The translations under genes and the position numbers were made by a program. Below, piece by piece: positions 56,394 through 64,000 of a DNA stretch of 64,000 bases; position 1 is the first letter of the stretch, and every line of letters begins with the position of its first letter. Source of the DNA: Burkholderia pyrrocinia (GTDB lineage Bacteria; Pseudomonadota; Gammaproteobacteria; Burkholderiales; Burkholderiaceae); contig NZ_CP070977.1 of the NCBI RefSeq assembly GCF_018417535.1, positions 496,001-560,000 on the forward strand. Reading direction: 5' to 3'. The notes under the pieces are model-generated. The model worked only from the letters and a program-made list of their open reading frames with translations, searched no databases and was not told the origin of the DNA.

Positions 56394-56500
56394 GGGCGCG
56401 TGACGGACTCCTGAGGTCGTGCGGCGCGGCGGCCGCTTACACGCATCTTACCCAACCGTGCAGCGCAGCGGTGCGCCGCGCGGTTGGGGAGCCGGGAGGC

Positions 56501-57409
56501 TCAGGCCTTGCGCGGCAGGTCCGACGCCTGGATCAGGAACACGGTGTCGTCGCCCGCGCTGGTGGGCAGCCACGTGAGTTCGAGGCCGCCGAACGCGGCT
56601 TCGACGTGTTCGCGCTCGTTGCCGATCTCGACGACGAGCACGCCGTCGTCGTGCAGCCAGCGGTGCGCTTCGGCGACGATGCGTCGCACGATGTCCATCC
56701 CGTCGTCGCCGCCCGCGAGCGCCATCTCCGGCTCGTGCCGGTATTCGGGCGGCAGCGCGGCCATCGACGACGCGTTCACGTACGGCGGGTTCGTCAGGAT
56801 CACGTCATAGCGTGAGCCGGGGTCGGTGCGGAACGCGGGCAGCGGTGCGTAGAGGTCGCCGCGATGCAGTGCGACGCGGTCTTCGAGGCCGTAATCGCGC
56901 ACGTTGATCTCCGCGACTTCGAGGGCCTTGTCGGACAGGTCGACCGCATCGATCTCGGCGTTCGGGAACGCGCTTGCCGCGAGGATCGCGAGGCAGCCGG
57001 AGCCCGTGCACAGTTCGAGCACCGCGCCGACCTGCTCGGGATCGGCGACGTACGGCTGCAGCCCGTCGTCGAGCAGTTCGCCGATGAACGAGCGCGGCAC
57101 GATCACGCGTTCGTCCACATAGAAGCGGTGGCCATGCATCCAGGCTTCATGCGTGAGATACGCGGCCGGTACGCGGTCGGTCGCGCGCCGTTCGATCACT
57201 GCGAGCACGGCCGCGATTTCGTCGGGCAGCAGCCGCGCGTCGAGGAACGGTTCGAGCGTGTCGAGCGGCAGGTCCAGCGTACGCAGCACGAGGTAGGCCG
57301 CTTCGTCGTACGCATTGTCGGAGCCATGGCCGAACGCGAGCTGCGCCTTCGAGAAGCGCGTGACCGCGTAGCGCAGCAGGTCGCGAACAGTGGCAAAAGG
57401 TGTCGTCAT
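56501..57409 (-). CDS. prmB: Ribosomal protein L3 N5-glutamine methyltransferase
   Basis: A 302-residue SAM-dependent methyltransferase modifying a Gln of ribosomal protein L3. The SAM site is LELCTGSGCLAILAA and the glutamine-binding motif is ILTNPPYVNASSM, with IVPRSFIGELLDDG before it, which separates PrmB from PrmC. ATG 57409 has GGAG 6 bp upstream; an in-frame ATG at 57421 overlaps the dapE stop (TGATG). It is the last gene of the dap cluster and coupled to dapE. Confidence 0.93.
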   Translation of the reverse strand: MTTPFATVRDLLRYAVTRFSKAQLAFGHGSDNAYDEAAYLVLRTLDLPLDTLEPFLDARLLPDEIAAVLAVIERRATDRVPAAYLTHEAWMHGHRFYVDERVIVPRSFIGELLDDGLQPYVADPEQVGAVLELCTGSGCLAILAASAFPNAEIDAVDLSDKALEVAEINVRDYGLEDRVALHRGDLYAPLPAFRTDPGSRYDVILTNPPYVNASSMAALPPEYRHEPEMALAGGDDGMDIVRRIVAEAHRWLHDDGVLVVEIGNEREHVEAAFGGLELTWLPTSAGDDTVFLIQASDLPRKA

Positions 57410-57420
57410 GCGAGGCTCCA

Positions 57421-58912
<1,492 letters not shown>

Positions 58913-58936
58913 TCTACAGGCGCAGCGCGGGCAGCC

Positions 58937-59304
58937 CTATGCGGCAAACAGCGCCGCGTATTGATCGGATGCGAAGCCGAGCGATTTCACGCGGCCGTTG
59001 ACGACGAGCACGGGGCGCTTGATGACCGACGGCTTGTGGATCATCAGCGCGACCGCGCCGGTCTTCGTTTCGGCAGCCGCCTTCATCGCGTCGTCCAGGC
59101 CGCGCCACGTGGTGCCGCGCTTGTTCACGAGCGCGTCGAGCGACACGTCCTTCAGCCAGTCTTCAATCAGCGGCGCACTGACGCCGAGCTTCTTGAAATC
59201 GTGGAACTCGAATTCGACGCCGTGATCGTCGAGCCACACGCGGGCCTTCTTCACGGTGTCGCAGTTCGGAATGCCGTAGACGACCACGGTGTGCGGCTTC
59301 GCCA

Positions 59305-59305
<1 letters not shown>
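58937..59305 (-). CDS. ArsC/Spx-family thiol protein (YffB-like)
   Basis: A 122-residue thioredoxin-fold protein. The single active Cys is in VVYGIPNCDTVKKARVWLDDHG, and KRPVLVVNGRVKSLGF is the conserved cis-Pro region. It lacks the second catalytic cysteines of true arsenate reductases and sits in a dap cluster, so YffB-like reductase activity is likelier than arsenic resistance. Its ATG overlaps the dapD stop (TGATG), so translation is coupled. Confidence 0.88.
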
Positions 59306-60132
<827 letters not shown>

Positions 60133-60176
60133 GTTCGTTTTCGCAGGAGATGGATGGAATTGATCGGGATGGACGA

Positions 60177-61409
60177 TTACCGCGCGAGAGCCCGGCAGAA
60201 ATCGACGATGCGTTGCGCGCCCTCGACGCATTCGGGGGTGCCCGCGACGAGCGCGATCCGGATGAAATCGCGGCCCGGGTTCGTGCCGTGCGCATCGCGC
60301 GCGAGGTACGAGCCGGGCAGAACCGTCACATTATAGTCGGCGTACAGGCGGCGGGCGAACTCGGTGTCCGACAGCCCGGTGCGCGACACGTTGGCCCACA
60401 GGTAGAACGCGGCGTCGGGCAGCTTCACGTCGATCACGTCGGCGAGCATCGGCGTGACCGTATTGAACTTCTGCAGGTACAGCGCGCGGTTCTCGCGCAC
60501 GTGCGCCTCGTCGTTCCACGCGGCGATGCTCGCGTGCTGCCAGACCGGCGACAGCGCGGCACCGTGGTACGTGCGGTACAGCAGGAATTTCTTCAGCAGC
60601 GCCGCGTCGCCGGCGACGAAGCCCGAGCGCATGCCCGGCACGTTCGAGCGCTTCGACAGGCTCGACAGCATCACGAGCCGTTCGAAGCCGCGGCCGAGGC
60701 GGTGCGCGGCCTCGAGGCCGCCGAGCGGCGGCGCTGCTTCGTCGAAATAGATTTCCGAATAGCATTCGTCCGACGCGATCACGAACCCGTGGCGGTCGGA
60801 CAGCGCGAACAGCTCGCGCCAGTCGTCGAGCGTCAGCACGGCGCCCGTCGGGTTGCCTGGCGAGCACACGTACAGCAGTTGCGTGCGCGCCCAGACGTCG
60901 TCGGGTACGGCCGCGTAGTCGCACGCGAAGTTGCGGGCCGGATCGCTGTTCGCGAAATAGGGTTCGGCGCCGGCCAGCAGCGCCGCGCCTTCGTAAATTT
61001 GATAGAACGGATTCGGACAGAGTACGATCGCCTTCTCGCCGTGCCCGGACGGGCGCGCGTCGATCACGGTCTGCGCGAGCGAGAACAGCGCCTCGCGCGA
61101 CCCCGACACGGGCAGCACCTGCGTGGCCGGATCGATCGCGGGCAGCCCGTAGCGGCGCTCGAGCCAGTGCGCGATCGACGTGCGCAGCGCGTCCGAGCCG
61201 GCCGTGGCCGGGTACGACGCGAGGCCGTCGAGCGCGGCCACCACGGCGTCGCGGATCAGCGCCGGGGTCGGGTGCTTGGGCTCGCCGATGCCGAAGCTGA
61301 TCGGTTTGAGGTCGCCGGAGGGCGTCACGTCCTTGAACAGGGCGCGCAGCTTTTCGAAGGGATAGGGCTGGAGCGAGTCGAGTCGAGGGTTCACGGGCGA
61401 AGCGGCCAT
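60177..61409 (-). CDS. dapC: Succinyldiaminopimelate transaminase
   Basis: A 410-residue class I PLP aminotransferase converting succinyl-amino-ketopimelate to succinyl-DAP. The PLP lysine is in [18 protein letters not shown], with [32 protein letters not shown] and [11 protein letters not shown]. It starts [24 protein letters not shown], a DapC-type opening. It is the first gene of the minus-strand cluster dapC-dapD-arsC-like-[element]-dapE-prmB. The 159-bp gap to the divergent EamA gene should hold its promoter. Confidence 0.95.
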   Translation of the reverse strand: MAASPVNPRLDSLQPYPFEKLRALFKDVTPSGDLKPISFGIGEPKHPTPALIRDAVVAALDGLASYPATAGSDALRTSIAHWLERRYGLPAIDPATQVLPVSGSREALFSLAQTVIDARPSGHGEKAIVLCPNPFYQIYEGAALLAGAEPYFANSDPARNFACDYAAVPDDVWARTQLLYVCSPGNPTGAVLTLDDWRELFALSDRHGFVIASDECYSEIYFDEAAPPLGGLEAAHRLGRGFERLVMLSSLSKRSNVPGMRSGFVAGDAALLKKFLLYRTYHGAALSPVWQHASIAAWNDEAHVRENRALYLQKFNTVTPMLADVIDVKLPDAAFYLWANVSRTGLSDTEFARRLYADYNVTVLPGSYLARDAHGTNPGRDFIRIALVAGTPECVEGAQRIVDFCRALAR

Positions 61410-61568
61410 CGCGGCCGGTTGGAGCGAAAGAAGCGGCGGGCGTGCCGCGCGGCTGCGAACGGGCGCCGACGGCGCGCGGGTCGCAACGAATGATTATAGC
61501 GTGACGGAATGCGGTCACGGCCTGCCTGAGCGGCGGCCGGGCCGGTCGAATAAAGGGTATCGAACCAA

Positions 61569-62510
61569 ATGAACAACGCGGTACGCGGCAGCCTGCCGAC
61601 GCTGGCCATCCTGATCGGCGCGTCGGTATGGGGCCTGATCTGGTATCCGCTGCGGATCCTCGCGTCGCTCGGGGTGACGGGCACGCTGGCGAGCGCGCTG
61701 ACGAGCCTCGTCGCGCTCCTGTTCGTGATCGTCACGCGGCACCGCACGATCGCGACGCTGCGCTGGCACTGGGTGCTGCCGGGCATCGCGGTCACGGCCG
61801 GCGTGACGAACCTCGGTTTCGTATGGGGCACGATCCACGGCGAGGTGCTGCGCGTGATGCTGCTGTTCTACCTGACGCCCGCATGGACCGCGATCTACGC
61901 GCACTTCTTGCTGCGCGAACGGCTGACCTGGGCCGGCGCGGGGCTCGCGGCGCTGTCGATCGGCGGCGCGATGCTGATGCTGTGGTCGCCGAAGCTCGGC
62001 TTGCCGCTGCCGGCCAATCCGGCCGAATGGGCTGGCCTCGCGGCCGGGCTGAGCTTCGCGATGAGCAACGTGCTCGTGATCAAGGCGAGCCGCGAGCTGC
62101 CCGGGATGCGCGCGGAGATGCGCACCGCGACGCTGTTCGGCGGCGCGGCGGTATTCGGCGCGATCGCGTCGCTGTTCGAAGGGCTGCCGGCCGCGCCGGC
62201 GGGCGGCCAGCTCGGCGTCGCCGCGCTGATCATCGCCGCGATCGGCGTGACGATGGCGGCGAACAACCTGCTCGTGCAATACGGCCTCGCGCGGGTGCCG
62301 GCGAACCGCGCGTCGATCATCATGCTGTTCGAGATCGTGATCACCGCGCTGTCGGCGTGGGTGTTCGCGAACGAGCTGCCGAGCGCACGCGAGTGGGCGG
62401 GCGGCGTGTGCATCGTGCTGGCGACGCTGCTGTCCAGCCGGGTCCATCGTGCCGCGCCGGCACCGGACAAACCCGGCGACGGTCGGGACGGCGCACGCGC
62501 GATGGTATGA
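61569..62510 (+). CDS. EamA-type (DMT superfamily) transporter
   Basis: A 313-residue membrane protein with ten predicted helices in two EamA repeats (about 10-140 and 155-290). Typical segments are PTLAILIGASVWGLIWYPLRIL, LLFYLTPAWTAIYAHFLLRERL and NRASIIMLFEIVITALSAWVFANELPSAREWAGG. It is a metabolite exporter or importer of unknown substrate. It is divergent from dapC and ends in a terminator before smc. Confidence 0.9.
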   Translation: MNNAVRGSLPTLAILIGASVWGLIWYPLRILASLGVTGTLASALTSLVALLFVIVTRHRTIATLRWHWVLPGIAVTAGVTNLGFVWGTIHGEVLRVMLLFYLTPAWTAIYAHFLLRERLTWAGAGLAALSIGGAMLMLWSPKLGLPLPANPAEWAGLAAGLSFAMSNVLVIKASRELPGMRAEMRTATLFGGAAVFGAIASLFEGLPAAPAGGQLGVAALIIAAIGVTMAANNLLVQYGLARVPANRASIIMLFEIVITALSAWVFANELPSAREWAGGVCIVLATLLSSRVHRAAPAPDKPGDGRDGARAMV

Positions 62511-62522
62511 TGGAAGCCGTTT

Positions 62523-62559
62523 GCGGGGCCCAACGCTGGATGCGCGCGGCCCCGCTTTT
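62523..62559 (+). terminator. Terminator after the EamA transporter
   Basis: GCGGGGCC (62523-62530) pairs with GGCCCCGC (62548-62555) and is followed by TTTT. It lies 13 bp after the EamA stop and about 90 bp before smc, so smc should use its own promoter or readthrough. Confidence 0.75.
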
Positions 62560-62649
62560 GAATTCCGGGGCGCGTCGCGCGCATGGGCCGTCCGGCCCCG
62601 CGCAGCACGGCCCCGTCCGTTTCACACCTTCTTCACATCCGATACCGCC

Positions 62650-64000
62650 GTGCGTCTGAGCTCGATCAAACTCGCTGGCTTCAAATCCTTCGTCGATCCC
62701 ACGCATTTCCAGGTTCCGGGCCAGCTTGTCGGCGTGGTGGGCCCGAACGGGTGCGGCAAGTCCAACATCATCGACGCCGTGCGCTGGGTGCTCGGCGAGT
62801 CGCGCGCCTCCGAGCTGCGTGGCGAGTCGATGCAGGACGTGATCTTCAACGGCTCGACCGCCCGCAAGCCCGGCAGCCGGGCCAGCGTCGAGCTGATCTT
62901 CGACAACTCCGACGGCCGCGCGGCCGGGCAATGGGGCCAGTACGGCGAAATCGCCGTGAAGCGCGTGCTGACGCGCGATGGCACGTCGAGCTACTACATC
63001 AACAACCTGCCGGCGCGCCGCCGCGACATCCAGGACATCTTCCTCGGCACCGGCCTCGGGCCGCGTGCGTACGCGATCATCGGGCAGGGCATGATCGCGC
63101 GGATCATCGAGGCGAAGCCGGAAGAGCTGCGCGTGTTCCTCGAGGAAGCCGCCGGCGTGTCGAAGTACAAGGAACGCCGCCGCGAAACCGAGAACCGCCT
63201 GCACGACACGCGCGAGAACCTGACGCGCGTCGAGGACATCGTCCGCGAACTCGGTGCGAACCTCGAGAAGCTCGAGGCGCAGGCCGTCGTCGCGACCCGG
63301 TACAAGGAACTCGTCGCCGACGGCGAGGAGAAGCAGCGCCTGTTGTGGCTGCTGCGCAAGAACGAGGCCGCCGGCGAGCAGCAGAAGCAGCAGCGCGCGA
63401 TCGAACAGGCGCAAATCGACCTCGAGGCGCAGACGGCGAAGCTGCGTGAGGTCGAGTCGCAGCTCGAGACACTGCGCGTCGCGCATTACGCGGCGAGCGA
63501 CGCGATGCAGGGCGCGCAGGGTTCGCTTTACGAGGCGAATGCCGAGGTGAGCCGCCTCGAAGCCGAAATCAAGTTCATCGTCGAATCGCGCAATCGCGTG
63601 CAGGCGCAGATCGCCGCGCTGAACGCACAGCGCGAGCAATGGCGCGCGCAGGCCGAGAAGTCGCAGGACGAGCTCGAGGAAGCCGAAGAGGCGCGCGCGA
63701 TGGCCGACGAAAAGGCGGCGCTCGCCGAGGACAACGCGGCCGCGAAGCACGACGCGCTGCCTGCGCTCGAGGCGAAGTGGCGCGACGCGCAGGCGCAGCT
63801 CAACGACGAGCGCGCGCGGATTGCGCAGACCGAACAGTCGCTGAAGCTCGAAGCCGCGCACCAGCGCAACGCCGACCAGCAGCTCCAGCAGCTTCAGCAG
63901 CGCCATGAGCGCCTGAAGGGCGAAGCGGGCGGGCTCGACGCGCCGGACGAGGCACAGCTCGAAGAGTTGCGCATGCAGCTCGCCGAGCAGGAAGAGATCC
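62650..64000 (+). CDS. smc: Chromosome segregation ATPase SMC, 3' end outside the window
   Basis: The first 450 residues of SMC, the condensin motor. The start is GTG 62650, giving the canonical MRLSSIKLAGFKSFVDPTHF. Walker A is GPNGCGKSNIID (31-42) and the R-loop region is WVLGESRASELRGESMQDVIFNG. The N-terminal head ends with TGLGPRAYAIIGQGMIARII and EAAGVSKYKERR. From about 165 onward the protein is a Glu/Gln/Ala-rich coiled coil that continues past base 64000. The frame is intact to the window end. Confidence 0.96.
   Translation, partial: MRLSSIKLAGFKSFVDPTHFQVPGQLVGVVGPNGCGKSNIIDAVRWVLGESRASELRGESMQDVIFNGSTARKPGSRASVELIFDNSDGRAAGQWGQYGEIAVKRVLTRDGTSSYYINNLPARRRDIQDIFLGTGLGPRAYAIIGQGMIARIIEAKPEELRVFLEEAAGVSKYKERRRETENRLHDTRENLTRVEDIVRELGANLEKLEAQAVVATRYKELVADGEEKQRLLWLLRKNEAAGEQQKQQRAIEQAQIDLEAQTAKLREVESQLETLRVAHYAASDAMQGAQGSLYEANAEVSRLEAEIKFIVESRNRVQAQIAALNAQREQWRAQAEKSQDELEEAEEARAMADEKAALAEDNAAAKHDALPALEAKWRDAQAQLNDERARIAQTEQSLKLEAAHQRNADQQLQQLQQRHERLKGEAGGLDAPDEAQLEELRMQLAEQEEI

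Overview
The window is high-GC betaproteobacterial chromosome, most likely Burkholderia and probably of the B. cepacia complex. The basis is gene content (dapC-dapD-arsC-like-dapE-prmB cluster, DUF4148 and DUF2866 family proteins, malate synthase A and isocitrate lyase close together), strong G/C preference at third codon positions, and Burkholderia-like tRNA and terminator style. The species call is inference from family content; no search was possible.

Layout. 1-4.2 kb is the right end of a genomic island with visibly lower GC than the rest. It holds a GNAT protein cut by the window edge, a short broken reading frame, a solitary OLD-family ATPase/Toprim nuclease (candidate phage defence) and a P4-type tyrosine integrase. 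It ends in a 15-bp copy of a tRNA 3' end followed by a 14-bp-stem terminator. 4.4-5.8 kb is a two-domain glycosyltransferase. 6.3-11.9 kb is an orphan NuoM-like antiporter subunit upstream of cyoABCD (cytochrome bo ubiquinol oxidase). 12-21.5 kb holds a response regulator, its histidine kinase and a third regulator with a degenerate receiver domain. These converge on a three-gene RND efflux operon, with two small DUF4148 proteins nearby. 22.3-28.1 kb is yejABEF (peptide/murein peptide ABC importer), followed by an NlpC/P60 peptidase and a patatin-like lipoprotein. 30.2-33.1 kb has gltX, tRNA-Ala and three tandem tRNA-Glu/tRNA-Asp pairs, then a detached copy of the tRNA-Asp 3' end.

33-43.5 kb carries regulators and the glyoxylate shunt: malate synthase with a haloacid dehalogenase and a divergent LysR regulator, a universal stress protein, isocitrate lyase, a DEAD-box RNA helicase with a long leader, and an acyl-CoA-binding protein. 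43.7-46.9 kb is an overlapping four-gene operon, tsaB-rimI-family 4 UDG-DUF1853. 46.9-56.4 kb has thiD, lplT, alr, radA, DUF2866, an ABC-F ATPase, glutathione peroxidase and a cardiolipin synthase. 56.5-61.4 kb is the lysine/diaminopimelate cluster on the minus strand (dapC, dapD, arsC-like, dapE, prmB), split by a 289-bp highly structured palindromic element with 31-bp perfect terminal inverted repeats. 61.6-64 kb is an EamA transporter and the start of smc.

Most of the window is core chromosome. The accessory signals are the tRNA-linked island at the left edge, the tRNA-Asp scar near 33.0 kb, and the palindromic element at 58.6-58.9 kb. That element is the best candidate here for an undescribed repeated unit.
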